Shown: positions 32,276 through 43,832 of the stretch, one piece after another
How the letters are laid out: the number at the start of each line of letters is the position of its first letter
Numbering within the stretch: the first letter of the stretch is position 1
Origin: an uncultured Collinsella sp.
GTDB taxonomy: Bacteria > Actinomycetota > Coriobacteriia > Coriobacteriales > Coriobacteriaceae
Assembly (NCBI GenBank): GCA_959023295.1
Contig: CAUFBM010000001.1
Coordinates: 62,001-126,000 of the forward strand
Length of the DNA: 64,000 nucleotides
Direction: 5' to 3'
Notes under the pieces: model-generated
What the model saw: the letters and a program-made list of their open reading frames with translations, nothing else
What the model was told of the DNA's origin: nothing
Database searches by the model: none
Position numbers and translations under genes: made by a program

Positions 32276-33538
32276 GTGCAAAATACCAAGCAAAAGTCGG
32301 GCACCAAGCAAAAGTTGACCATCGCGGCCATCTTTGGCGCTATGGGCCCCGGTCTGCTGGCGGCGCTTTCGGGCAATGACGCCGGCGGCATTGCAACGTA
32401 TTCCAGTGCGGGCGCCAGCTATGGCTACAAGATGCTCTGGATGCTTCCCGTCATGACTGTGCTGCTCATCGTGACGCAGGAGACCGCGGCGCGCTGCGGC
32501 TGCGTCACGGGCAAGGGCCTGGCATCGCTCATCCGCGAGCGCTTTGGCGTGCGCAGGAGCGTGCTGGCCATGGCGGCGCTGCTGATCGCCAATACGGCCG
32601 TGACCATTTCGGAGTTTGCGGGTATCGCGAGCGGTCTTGCCCTCTTCGGCGTGCCGGCGAGCATCTCGGTGCCGCTGGTGGCACTGCTGGTTTGGATGCT
32701 TACCATGTCGGGCAGCTTCCAGCGCATCGAGAAGATTCTGCTGCTGGTGAGTTGCGTGTTTGTGACCTACATTGTCGCTGCATTTATGGCTGGTCCCAGC
32801 TGGGGCGAGGTGGCGGTCGACCTGGTTGTGCCCAACATCCAAAACGACCCCAGTTACGTGTCGCTTGTGGTCGCAACGATCGGTACCACCATCGCACCGT
32901 GGATGATCTTCTTGGCGCAGAACAACGTGGTCGATAAGAATGCGGGCGAGGACGATATCGTGCTGCAGCGTATCGACACCGTGAGCGGCTCGATTGCCGC
33001 CGATGTCATTGCCGGCTTTATTATCATCACGACCGGTACGGTATTGTTCCCCGCGGGCATTCAGATTAGCGATGCTGCCGACGCCGCTCGCGCGCTGGAG
33101 CCCATCGCGGGCCAGTGGTCTACGGTGCTGTTCGCCTCGGGCCTGGTCGCGGCGAGCTTCTTGGCCGCCTGTGTGCTGCCGGGTGTTACGTCGAGTGCTA
33201 TCTGCGAGGCATTTGGCTGGGAGCGCGGTGCCGATCGCAGCTGGGACGAGGCCCCGGTCTATCGCGGCATTATTACGGCCATCATTGGCATCTCTGCCAT
33301 GCTGGTGCTCATGCCCGGCGTCGACCTGTTCCAGATTATGATGACCTCGCAGGTCATCAACGGCGTGCTGTTGCCCGTGGTTTTGGTGTTCCAGGTGGTT
33401 ATTGCCGCCGATCGACACATTATGGGCGCCAACCGCAACGGCCGCGTGTGGAATGTGCTCACGTGGGCGACTATCGGTGTGATTACGGTGCTGACGGTCG
33501 TCATGTTTGTGCTGCAAGCGATGGGTTACAGCGCGTAG
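32276..33538 (+). CDS. NRAMP-related divalent-metal transporter (NRMT/magnesium-type)
   Basis: A 420-residue protein with about eleven helices of the NRAMP/SLC11 fold. The canonical first-helix motif DPGN reads D35-A-G-G38 here (in LSGNDAGGIAT). The sixth-helix MPH segment reads APWMIFLAQNN near residues 206-216. These substitutions fit the NRAMP-related magnesium transporters (NRMT) known from Coriobacteriia such as Eggerthella, rather than Mn/Fe NRAMPs. That assignment is inference. GTG 32276 follows AGGTGG, which overlaps the stop of the MgtE-like gene, so the two are tightly linked. Confidence 0.78.
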   Translation: MQNTKQKSGTKQKLTIAAIFGAMGPGLLAALSGNDAGGIATYSSAGASYGYKMLWMLPVMTVLLIVTQETAARCGCVTGKGLASLIRERFGVRRSVLAMAALLIANTAVTISEFAGIASGLALFGVPASISVPLVALLVWMLTMSGSFQRIEKILLLVSCVFVTYIVAAFMAGPSWGEVAVDLVVPNIQNDPSYVSLVVATIGTTIAPWMIFLAQNNVVDKNAGEDDIVLQRIDTVSGSIAADVIAGFIIITTGTVLFPAGIQISDAADAARALEPIAGQWSTVLFASGLVAASFLAACVLPGVTSSAICEAFGWERGADRSWDEAPVYRGIITAIIGISAMLVLMPGVDLFQIMMTSQVINGVLLPVVLVFQVVIAADRHIMGANRNGRVWNVLTWATIGVITVLTVVMFVLQAMGYSA

Positions 33539-33557
33539 CGCCTCTTTTGGACTCTAA

Positions 33558-33593
33558 ACAGGTCGCCGCCATGGGCTGCGGCCTGTTTTTTGC
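33558..33593 (+). terminator. Terminator after the NRAMP-related gene
   Basis: Stem AACAGG (33559-33564) / CCTGTT (33584-33589), extended inward by further C-G pairs and followed by a T-run. Confidence 0.75.
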
Positions 33594-33727
33594 CCGCAGC
33601 CTCTTGGGGCCGGCTCAAAAAGAGCAATCTTGGGGTGTTTGCTGCGGGTGAGGGGCATGGAAACGACGCTCGGGGTGGCGCGGAGCCCAGAATTCGGCCG
33701 CGAGGAGGGGCATTCATCGGTCGCGTC

Positions 33728-33771
33728 AGGAGTGTCCCTGGGTGCCGGCACATAAGGAGCGTCCCTAACTG
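33728..33771. repeat. GTCCC-core repeat pair
   Basis: GGAGTGTCCCTGGGTGCCGG (33729-33748) and GGAGCGTCCCTAACTGCCGG (33756-33775) are similar direct repeats, related to the 18030 region. The second runs into the hairpin at 33772. Confidence 0.6.
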
Positions 33772-33809
33772 CCGGAGGGGGCGTCGGTTGTGGCCGACGC
33801 CCCCTCCGG
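33772..33809. terminator. Strong 16-bp hairpin, likely ends the acyltransferase transcript
   Basis: CCGGAGGGGGCGTCGG (33772-33787) and its exact inverse (33794-33809), loop TTGTGG. It lies 22 bp beyond the stop of the minus-strand gene. No T-run on either strand. Confidence 0.6.
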
Positions 33810-33830
33810 GTGCAAGCGGATTTGACTGTG

Positions 33831-36047
33831 TTACTTGTCGGTGCCTAGCTTGTGCGGTTTGTAGGCGAGGGCGTTGACGAGTGCGTCGGCGGCGGACTTG
33901 ACGGCTGCCGGCTGCGGATCGTTGACGTGGTCCTCGGGGTGCACGGGCAGGTCTTTCTTGACGGCATCGTGGATTAGGTTGAGGTACTCGGTCACGCCCG
34001 TGTTCGAAAGGTGCGTGCCGTCGCCGTCGAACAGGTCGTTGCGGTTGGCACTATATCCGTACCAGTCGATAACGCGAACGTTTTTGTAGCGCGTGGCGGC
34101 GTTGGCGATGGCCTGGTTCGTGGACCCGACCCACGGCTGCGGGCTACGCGTGTTAACAAATACGACGATGCGCTGATCGCCGGCATCGGCCATGATGGCG
34201 TCAATCTGGGCGTCGGTCACCAGGCCGTTGGTGCCCAGCGCAAAGACCACGATCTTGCCGGCAAGGTTCTGCTGGATATAGCCCTCAAATGTCGCGCGGC
34301 CCGCATCAAACTGGCGGCCCTTTTCGGCATCGATATGGCTGTGCGGGAACACGCCGTCAAAGGAATCGACGGCGCGCAGCGACACGGAGTCACCGATCAT
34401 CAACAGGTCGTAGGAGCCATCGGGGAAGCCGTCGTTGTCCTTGTCGGTGTCGTCGGCCGCCTGCTGGTCCTGGGGTTTTGCATTTTTGGCTTCCTTGTTC
34501 AGAACTTCTGCGCCCTCGCCGCTCAGCGCAGACGTCTCGGGCACAAAGATCAGGCCGCCCAGTGCAACGACCAACACGACAGCGCAGGCTGCGCAGACAG
34601 GGACGTGCGCGCGTGCCCAGTTGACGGGCGTGGTGGTGCCATCGCGGAATTCGGCGACGGTGCGGCCGAAGGCGCCCTTCCTAAACGGCGTTTCGATAAA
34701 GCGATAGGAGCACTCGGCTACGGCGACCACCACAAGTACCTGCAAGATGTACTGCCACCAGGGCGTATCGCTGATGTTGGCGACCGGGTTCATAAGCAGC
34801 AGCAGCGGATAGTGCCACAGGTAGATGCTATACGAGCGCTTGCCAACCCACACGAGCGGCTCGGCGGACAGTGCGCGGGCAACCATGCCCTGAGGCTGCA
34901 CACATGCCGCAATAACCATGAGCGTGAGGATGGAGCATAACAGCGTGCCGCCGCGATACTGGAACGCGGTGTAGCCGTTGGTGAGCGCGACCATGGCGGC
35001 AAGGCCAACCAGGCCCACGACGCCCAACACATCGATGGATGCGGGCGAGGACCAAAAGCGCACGAGGGCGCTCGGCTGTGCCGGGGCGGTATCGGCTGAT
35101 TCGTCGACCTTCTTGCCAGGCTTGCCCTCGGCGTTCTTGCCGTGCTTGGCGGCGCCAGCCAGGCGATTGAGCCCCAAACGATGAGCGAGGCGCGCAGGTG
35201 CCAGGTCGCGATCGGGGATAAAGGCCATCCAGGCACCCAGCAGCAGCGAGAACACGCGGGTGTCGGTGCCGTAGTACACGCGGCTGGGGTCGGCGGCAGG
35301 GTTGTAAAGCACCATCATGGCGAGGGCAGATACCGCGGCAAGGCCCAGAACCACGCGGCGCGTGTTGGGCTTGCTCACATGCATGGATACCATGGCAAAC
35401 AGCAGTGGCGGCCAAATCAGGTAGAACTGTTCCTCGATGGCAAGCGACCAAAAGTGCGTGAGCGGCGAGGGGTCGCCTAGAGCATTGAAGTACGAGACGT
35501 TTTGGGCAATCTGCCACCAGTTGTTGAAGAACAACAGCGACGGCAGGATGTCGGGGCGCATCTTGGTGAGCATCACATGGTTAAAGACGGTGCACAGCGC
35601 GCAGGTCACCACCACGACGGTCACCACGGCGGGGAACAGGCGGCGGATACGGCGGATCCAGAAGCTCTTGAGGTCGATGCGCCCGGTCTTTGACACCTCG
35701 TTGATGAGCAGGCGCGTGATCAGATAGCCCGAAAGCACAAAGAAGATCGTGACACCGAGCAGGCCGCCCTGAGCCCACGTGAGGTTGAGGTGATAGAGCA
35801 CCACTGCGACGACGGCAAGCGTGCGCAGGCCGTCGAGGGCGGGGATATAGCGAGATTTGGGGCGCGTGGGCGCCTGTTCTTTTGCGGCGCTGTTGGTGTG
35901 GGTACCCTTGTTGGCGGGCGCGCGATGAGAGCCTGCGGCGCGGCGCGGCTCGGTGGCTTGTCGGTTAGCGCGCGAACGTTCGTGCGGCGCTTGTTGATCG
36001 CTCGCGTGGCGTGAGCTGCGCGAACTCGATCGCGGGAATTGTTCCAT
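33831..36047 (-). CDS. Acyltransferase-3 / SGNH fusion, OatA-like O-acetyltransferase
   Basis: A 738-residue protein. A charged, probably cytoplasmic N-terminal tail of about 65 residues precedes an acyltransferase-3 membrane domain (about 66-470), with YIPALDGLRTLAVVAVVLYH and HFWSLAIEEQFYLIWP as hallmarks. A C-terminal extracytoplasmic SGNH domain carries MIGDSVSL (nucleophile Ser), a LGTNG block and DGTHLS (Asp and His). This is the architecture of OatA/OafA enzymes that O-acetylate peptidoglycan or surface glycans. It may confer lysozyme resistance; the acceptor is unproven. It is transcribed alone. Confidence 0.88.
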   Translation of the reverse strand: MEQFPRSSSRSSRHASDQQAPHERSRANRQATEPRRAAGSHRAPANKGTHTNSAAKEQAPTRPKSRYIPALDGLRTLAVVAVVLYHLNLTWAQGGLLGVTIFFVLSGYLITRLLINEVSKTGRIDLKSFWIRRIRRLFPAVVTVVVVTCALCTVFNHVMLTKMRPDILPSLLFFNNWWQIAQNVSYFNALGDPSPLTHFWSLAIEEQFYLIWPPLLFAMVSMHVSKPNTRRVVLGLAAVSALAMMVLYNPAADPSRVYYGTDTRVFSLLLGAWMAFIPDRDLAPARLAHRLGLNRLAGAAKHGKNAEGKPGKKVDESADTAPAQPSALVRFWSSPASIDVLGVVGLVGLAAMVALTNGYTAFQYRGGTLLCSILTLMVIAACVQPQGMVARALSAEPLVWVGKRSYSIYLWHYPLLLLMNPVANISDTPWWQYILQVLVVVAVAECSYRFIETPFRKGAFGRTVAEFRDGTTTPVNWARAHVPVCAACAVVLVVALGGLIFVPETSALSGEGAEVLNKEAKNAKPQDQQAADDTDKDNDGFPDGSYDLLMIGDSVSLRAVDSFDGVFPHSHIDAEKGRQFDAGRATFEGYIQQNLAGKIVVFALGTNGLVTDAQIDAIMADAGDQRIVVFVNTRSPQPWVGSTNQAIANAATRYKNVRVIDWYGYSANRNDLFDGDGTHLSNTGVTEYLNLIHDAVKKDLPVHPEDHVNDPQPAAVKSAADALVNALAYKPHKLGTDK

Positions 36048-36233
36048 AAAACTTCATCCAATGACGAGAATAATCAGCACGCCTTCATTGTAGCCGCCTG
36101 CTCCTGTGAATGCTTGCTGCCGGCGCAAGCTCAAGCGCGCGTCCACATCAAAGTGAACTAAAGTTATAGAGGTGCGAGAGCGCACGATTGACGGCCAACA
36201 GCGGGTGCAGAGCCCGCGGACGAGGAGGTTTCC

Positions 36234-37229
36234 ATGGCAGATTGCGGCATCGTTGTGGTGTTCGGCAGCATGAACATGGACCTTTCGGTGGCGTGCGAGC
36301 GCATGCCGCGTGCAGGCGAGACCGTCGGCGGCAGCGGATTTATCACTAATGCCGGCGGCAAAGGCGCCAACCAGGCCGTAGCTGCCGCGCGCATGGGCGC
36401 GCGCACGCACATGATCGGCGCGGTCGGTCGCGACGCGTTCGGTGCGTCGCTCGTGGCGGGGCTCCAAGACGCCGGCGTGGACTGTGACTTTGTAGCGCAT
36501 CGCGATGACGTGGAGACGGGAACGGCGACCATCATTCGCTGCGAGGGTGACAACCGTATCGTGCTGTCACCGGGCGCCAACCATGCGCTTGCGGGCGAGG
36601 ACGTTGCCTGCGCGCTGAGACGTCTGGTGGCCGATGAGCTCGACGGCGACGCCAGCGAGATTGCCCCGGCTGCCGGAAGCGTCTTTATCGCCCAGGGCGA
36701 ATGTGACCTTGCGGCGACGGCCGAGGCGATTGTTTGCGCTCACGAGCTGGGGTTCTATACGGTCTTTAATCCAGCGCCTGCTTGCGAGTTGCCTGTGGAG
36801 GCCTGGCCTGCGGTCGACCTGGTCTGTCCCAACGAGACTGAGTGCCAGGCGCTGACGGGCATCTTGCCCGCGGATGATGCGAGCTGCGTCGCGGCGCTCA
36901 ATGCCTTGCTCGCCAAGGGTGCCGGAGCTGCGGTCATCACGTTGGGCGGCGCCGGGTCGGTTACGCTTGGCGATGACGGCGAGCTGCTGTGTATGCCGGC
37001 GCTTTCGAGCGCGGTGGTCGATACAACGGCCGCGGGCGATACGTTTATCGGTGCGCTCGCCGCGGCTCGTCTGGAAGGCCTGCCACTCTTTGAGTGTATG
37101 GCGGCGGGCGCACGCGCCTCGGCGGTGGCGGTGTCGCGCTTGGGCGCGCAACAGTCGATTCCCACGCGTGCCGAAGTTGAGCGCGTGTTTGATTTAGACG
37201 ATTTAGTACAAGGCGGGGAAGCGGAGTAG
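36234..37229 (+). CDS. rbsK: Ribokinase (PfkB family)
   Basis: A 331-residue sugar kinase. PfkB signatures are clear: [17 protein letters not shown] (about residues 38-54) and [16 protein letters not shown] (about 262-277), with the catalytic Asp in AAGDTF. It phosphorylates D-ribose to ribose-5-phosphate in the cytoplasm. GAGGAGG lies six bases before the ATG. The nucleoside hydrolase begins four bases after its stop, giving a logical pair: ribose is released from nucleosides, then activated. Two small hairpins occur in the leader (GTGCG-agag-CGCAC at about 36172-36185, and a GCGGG/CCCGC stem near 36200-36216). Confidence 0.9.
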   Translation: MADCGIVVVFGSMNMDLSVACERMPRAGETVGGSGFITNAGGKGANQAVAAARMGARTHMIGAVGRDAFGASLVAGLQDAGVDCDFVAHRDDVETGTATIIRCEGDNRIVLSPGANHALAGEDVACALRRLVADELDGDASEIAPAAGSVFIAQGECDLAATAEAIVCAHELGFYTVFNPAPACELPVEAWPAVDLVCPNETECQALTGILPADDASCVAALNALLAKGAGAAVITLGGAGSVTLGDDGELLCMPALSSAVVDTTAAGDTFIGALAAARLEGLPLFECMAAGARASAVAVSRLGAQQSIPTRAEVERVFDLDDLVQGGEAE

Positions 37230-37233
37230 AACA

Positions 37234-38208
37234 ATGGCAATCAAGAAGCTGATCCTTGATCTGGATATGGGTGTGGACGACGCGATGGCGCTCGCCTATG
37301 CAATCGCGAGCCCCGAGGTGGAGCTCGTCGGTATTACCACGTGCTTTGGCAACGTGCGCGTCGACCAGTCGGCGCATAACTGCCTGGCGGTGCTCGACCT
37401 GTTGGGCCGTCCCGAGGTGCCGGTGTACCTGGGTGCCGACCGTCCTCTGCAGGCGACTGAGCCTTATACGCCGCCGGCGTCCACCGCGCTCATTCACGGT
37501 AAGAACGGCATCGGCGGCGCGAGCGTGCCCGCGTCGCCCTACGAGCCGGTGGGGGCGACATCGGCTGATGGCAACGCGGCGGTCGATTATCTGATCGATG
37601 CCGCGCGCACCTATGGTCCCGATCTGGTCTACGTAGCGACCGGCCCGCTCTCCAACCTGGCGCTTGCCCTGGAGCGCGATGCGGCGGCGGTGATGTCTAT
37701 CGGCCGCGTGGTGGTAATGGGCGGTGCCCTGACCGTGCCCGGTAACGTGAGTGCGGGTGCCGAGGCCAACATGGCAAGCGATCCCGAGGCGGCCGATGCC
37801 GTGCTGCGCTCGGGCCGCAAACTCACCATGGTTGGTCTTGACGTGACGCATCGCGTGGTGCTGACGCGCCGCGACATTGCCGGTTGGACGGGCTCGGGCA
37901 CCATGGCGGGCTGCGCATTTGCGAGTATGGTCGAGCACTACATTGGCTCGTACGAGATGAACGCCCCTTACCTGGGCGGCTGCGCGCTGCACGATCCGCT
38001 TGCCGTTGCCGTGGCGATTGATCCCACGCTCGTGGGCGCACTTGGTTGCAACTTGCGCGTCGACCTGCTCGGCGAGTATCGCGGCCGCACTATCTGCGAC
38101 GAGCATCGCCTGTCCGACCCCGACAAGAGCGCGCTTGTGGCACTCACCGTGGACGCCCCGCGCTTTCTGTCCGAGTTCAAGGCGCGCATGGCCCGCATCC
38201 TAGGCTAG
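37234..38208 (+). CDS. Inosine/uridine-preferring nucleoside hydrolase
   Basis: A 324-residue hydrolase. The N-terminal calcium-binding cluster LILDLDMGVDDAMAL matches the DxDxxxDD hallmark (canonical DTDPGxDDxxA, with one variant position). TGPLSNLALALE and HDPLAVAVAID complete the active site. It cleaves the N-glycosidic bond of ribonucleosides to base and ribose, feeding the ribokinase upstream. Subclass and base preference cannot be read. Confidence 0.9.
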   Translation: MAIKKLILDLDMGVDDAMALAYAIASPEVELVGITTCFGNVRVDQSAHNCLAVLDLLGRPEVPVYLGADRPLQATEPYTPPASTALIHGKNGIGGASVPASPYEPVGATSADGNAAVDYLIDAARTYGPDLVYVATGPLSNLALALERDAAAVMSIGRVVVMGGALTVPGNVSAGAEANMASDPEAADAVLRSGRKLTMVGLDVTHRVVLTRRDIAGWTGSGTMAGCAFASMVEHYIGSYEMNAPYLGGCALHDPLAVAVAIDPTLVGALGCNLRVDLLGEYRGRTICDEHRLSDPDKSALVALTVDAPRFLSEFKARMARILG

Positions 38209-38305
38209 GCTCGGGATCGAAGCACGCCCATCTGCTCGATGTGGCCGCTGGCGGGCCGACATCTACCGTTCGCCAGCCCGATGGTCCCCGGGGCGGGGAG
38301 AGCGC

Positions 38306-38311
38306 TATAAT
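38306..38311 (+). promoter_or_regulatory. -10 element of the beta-glucoside operon
   Basis: A perfect TATAAT within GCGCTATAATG, predicting a start near 38318, just before the first RAT-like site. The -35 is weak. Confidence 0.6.
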
Positions 38312-38325
38312 GCATTCTGCATCTT

Positions 38326-38355
38326 GGATTGTTACTCCTGTGTGGAGGCATGCCC
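38326..38355 (+). promoter_or_regulatory. Ribonucleic antiterminator (RAT) for a BglG/LicT regulator
   Basis: GGATTGTTACTCCTGTGTGG followed by AGGCATGCCC matches the known RAT plan (GGATTGTTACT-N7-G-AGGCA-CC) of bgl and lic operons. It lies in the leader of the gene for the cognate regulator. Confidence 0.85.
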
Positions 38356-38371
38356 AAGAGCAATACAACAC

Positions 38372-38394
38372 GGATTGTTACGTAAGGCATGACC
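38372..38394 (+). promoter_or_regulatory. Second, shortened RAT-like sequence overlapping the terminator
   Basis: GGATTGTTACGTAAGGCATG then ACC repeats the RAT ends with a shorter middle. Its 3' half is the ascending arm of the terminator at 38384, which is the geometry expected for an antiterminator. Confidence 0.65.
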
Positions 38395-38429
38395 GCAATA
38401 GCACTGCTATTGGCTATCATGCCTTTTTC
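38384..38429 (+). terminator. Leader terminator controlled by antitermination
   Basis: AAGGCATGA (38384-38392) pairs with TCATGCCTT (38417-38425). An inner stem CAATAGC/GCTATTG (38396-38402/38406-38412) extends it, and TTTTT follows. Confidence 0.85.
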
Positions 38430-38457
38430 TGTGAGTGTTCTTGAAAGGAGGTTCACC

Positions 38458-39297
38458 ATGCTTGCAATTAAAAAGCTTAACAACAACGCGGTTCTTTGCC
38501 GTGACGGACAGGGGCGAGATGTCATCGCCATGGGCAGGGGCGTCGGTTTCGGCGGAGATTTTCCTCGAGAGCTCCCTCTTTCTAAAATCGAGCATACGTT
38601 TTACGACATTGATCCTAAAGGACAAGATGTCATGAGGGATCTTCCCTCGGATATCGTGATGTTTGCGGCGAAAGTTATGGACATCGTTGCCAACGAACTG
38701 CCCTACGACCTCTCGACCAATGCGACGCTGTTCATGGCTGATCACCTGTCGTTTGCCGTTGCGCGAGCCCAAAAGGGGGTCCGCATCGCGATGCCTCTTG
38801 CCTATGAAGTGCGGGAGACGTATCCGAAGGAATACAAGGCTGCCCAGTTTATCGTCATGCGACTCGAGAAGGAGCTCGGAGAGCGGCTTCCCAAGGATGA
38901 GATTGCCAGTATTGCGATGAATCTCGTGAACGCACGGGTTGTTGAAGCCGTCAAAGCCACGGCCGAGCCCGCAAAGCAGTTCGACGATATGCTCGAGGAC
39001 GTTATCGAGATTCTCGAAAGCGATTTCCGCATTATTGTCGACCGCGATTCCTTTGATTTCACCCGCTTCGCCACGCATCTGCGGTACCTGTTCAAGCGCA
39101 TTCAAGCCGGCGAGTCGCTGAACAGCGCCAACATGCAGATGTACAAGAACTTTCGTGAGGAGTTTCCGCAGTTGGCAGAGTGCGTGAAGCATATCGGTTC
39201 CTATTGTCGTGAAACGTGGGACGCCACGCTCTCCGAGGAGGAGGAACTCTATCTGATGATCCATCTCAACCGGATCATCTCCAAAAAAGGATTGTAA
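38458..39297 (+). CDS. BglG/LicT-family transcriptional antiterminator
   Basis: A 279-residue regulator. The RNA-binding CAT domain (about residues 1-56) starts MLAIKKLNNNAVLCRDGQGR. Two PRD domains follow (about 65-170 and 172-279), with the conserved histidines in FMADHLSFAVAR and HIGSYCRETW. Unphosphorylated by the cognate EIIB, such proteins bind the RAT and prevent termination. AGGAGG lies six bases before the ATG. It controls its own operon, which continues with the EIIBC and a GH1 enzyme. Base composition is lower in G+C than the flanking genes. Confidence 0.93.
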   Translation: MLAIKKLNNNAVLCRDGQGRDVIAMGRGVGFGGDFPRELPLSKIEHTFYDIDPKGQDVMRDLPSDIVMFAAKVMDIVANELPYDLSTNATLFMADHLSFAVARAQKGVRIAMPLAYEVRETYPKEYKAAQFIVMRLEKELGERLPKDEIASIAMNLVNARVVEAVKATAEPAKQFDDMLEDVIEILESDFRIIVDRDSFDFTRFATHLRYLFKRIQAGESLNSANMQMYKNFREEFPQLAECVKHIGSYCRETWDATLSEEEELYLMIHLNRIISKKGL

Positions 39298-39367
39298 CCC
39301 GTAGCCATTCGGGGCATGACCTTTGCCGATTCGAACAGTAAGCCAAGATTGTGCAAAGGAGCCAATG

Positions 39368-42381
<3,014 letters not shown>

Positions 42382-42434
42382 TAACGTTAAGATGGACAAA
42401 TGCGCCCGTTGGGGGAATAGTCGTGCCACTTCGC

Positions 42435-42480
42435 TTGACAACAGGCTAAACTAGCTATTAAACATTTACTATTCTGTTTA
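42435..42480 (+). promoter_or_regulatory. Promoter and operator region of the LacI gene
   Basis: TTGACA (42435-42440) with TTAAAC at 17 bases or TATTAA at 15 bases. Inverted CTAAAC (42447-42452) and GTTTAG (42476-42481) flank the region, and AAACATTTAC lies between, resembling half-sites before the isomerase gene. Autoregulation is inferred. Confidence 0.5.
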
Positions 42481-42563
42481 GATTGAATTTGCGGTCGTTT
42501 AGTTGCCGAGCCACGGGGCGGTCAAGCCACGATGCTCGGCCGCGACCGATGCTAGGGGGAACG

Positions 42564-43574
42564 ATGGCTAAAGCAAGCGTCCGCGAGATCAGCCGCATTA
42601 CCGGCTTTTCGCCCGCAACCGTGTCCAACGCGCTCAACCGCAAGCGCAGCGTGAGCGAGGAGACCGCCAAGGTCATCCTGGAGTGCGCGCAGTCGCTTGG
42701 CTATCAGCAGTCGACGCAGCTCGAGAGCATCCAGTTTGTGCTTGCGCGCAAGACGGGCGCCATCCTGGACGAGAGCACCTTCCATCCCGCGGTCATCGAG
42801 GGCGTGGAGCGCCAGGCGCGTCGCCACGGCATGAGCACGAGCTTTGTCTCGCTCGACTTTAGCGACCTGGACGCCGTGCGCCCGCAGGTCGAGGGCCTGA
42901 TCGCCGACCCGTCGGCCGCCATCGTGCTGATGGGTACCGAGCTGGGTGAGGAAGACTATGCCTTGTTCGCCAACGCTGCCGCCCACTTGATCGTGCTCGA
43001 TGGCTGGAGCGATCGTCAGTACTTCGATGCCGTAGTCATCGCCAACACCGATTCGGTGCTGCGTGCCGTGGATTACCTTATCGAGAAAGGCCACAGGCAA
43101 ATCGGCTATCTGGCGGGCGACCTTCGGATCCGCAACTTTAAGGACCGCGAGCGCGGCTATCGCCAAGCGCTTGAGGACGCGGGCCTCGAGGCCAATCCGG
43201 CATGGCGTGTCACGTTGGGCACCACGCTCGAGGGTGCCTATCGCGACATGGGCGTGTGGCTCGACAACGTCTCGCGCGACGATCTGCCGACGGCTTTCTT
43301 TGCCGAGAACGACGTGCTCGCCGTGGGCGCCATGCGCGCGTTCAACGAGCACGGTATTCGCGTGCCCGAGGATGTCTCGATCATCGGCTTTGACGACCTG
43401 TCTTTGGGCGCCTTCTCCAACCCGCCGCTCACCACGGTGCATGTTCCCAAGCACGAGGTGGGCGAGATCGCGGTGCGTCGCCTGGTGGGCAACATCCGCA
43501 ACCCCAAGAGCTATACCTGCAAGACGGCCGTGTCGACCTACTTTGTCGAGCGCCAGAGCGTGTGCGAGATCTAG
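42564..43574 (+). CDS. LacI-family transcriptional regulator
   Basis: A 336-residue repressor. The LacI helix-turn-helix (residues about 4-30, VREISRITGFSPATVSNALN) and hinge are followed by a periplasmic-binding-like effector domain ending in FDDLSLGAFSNPPLTTVHVP. AGGGGG precedes the ATG. A strong terminator separates it from the isomerase operon, whose promoter is studded with TGTTTAC/GTAAACA sites like those in this gene's own promoter. It probably represses both. Confidence 0.92.
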   Translation: MAKASVREISRITGFSPATVSNALNRKRSVSEETAKVILECAQSLGYQQSTQLESIQFVLARKTGAILDESTFHPAVIEGVERQARRHGMSTSFVSLDFSDLDAVRPQVEGLIADPSAAIVLMGTELGEEDYALFANAAAHLIVLDGWSDRQYFDAVVIANTDSVLRAVDYLIEKGHRQIGYLAGDLRIRNFKDRERGYRQALEDAGLEANPAWRVTLGTTLEGAYRDMGVWLDNVSRDDLPTAFFAENDVLAVGAMRAFNEHGIRVPEDVSIIGFDDLSLGAFSNPPLTTVHVPKHEVGEIAVRRLVGNIRNPKSYTCKTAVSTYFVERQSVCEI

Positions 43575-43640
43575 GCGAAGAAAACGCCGGGGCGCAGGGC
43601 GGCAAAGCTCGCTAAGGCAGCCATATCTAACGCTACTAAG

Positions 43641-43667
43641 AGAGGGTCCTTCGGGGCCCTCTTTTTG
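43641..43667 (+). terminator. Terminator after the LacI gene
   Basis: AGAGGGTCC / GGGCCCTCT stem with a TTCG tetraloop, followed by TTTTTG. Confidence 0.9.
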
Positions 43668-43721
43668 TTTCCCTTGTATGTTCAGTTTGTTTACATACCG
43701 TTTAGGCTGATTTCTCTACCG

Positions 43722-43811
43722 TTTACGGGACTTTCGCGCTAGACTATTAAACAAAAGAGTAAAACATTTAGTAAACAGAACAAAACGAAACATGCGTCTG
43801 TTTACTGAACA
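43722..43811 (+). promoter_or_regulatory. Promoter and multiple LacI-type half-sites before the isomerase operon
   Basis: TTTACG (43722-43727), 17 bases, TATTAA (43745-43750). TTTAGTAAACAG at 43768-43779 and TGTTTACTGAACA at 43799-43811 are inverted copies of one operator, downstream of the predicted start. A further TTTGTTTACATAC lies at about 43686-43698. Confidence 0.55.
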
Positions 43812-43832
43812 TGTGATTAGGGGAGGACGTAC

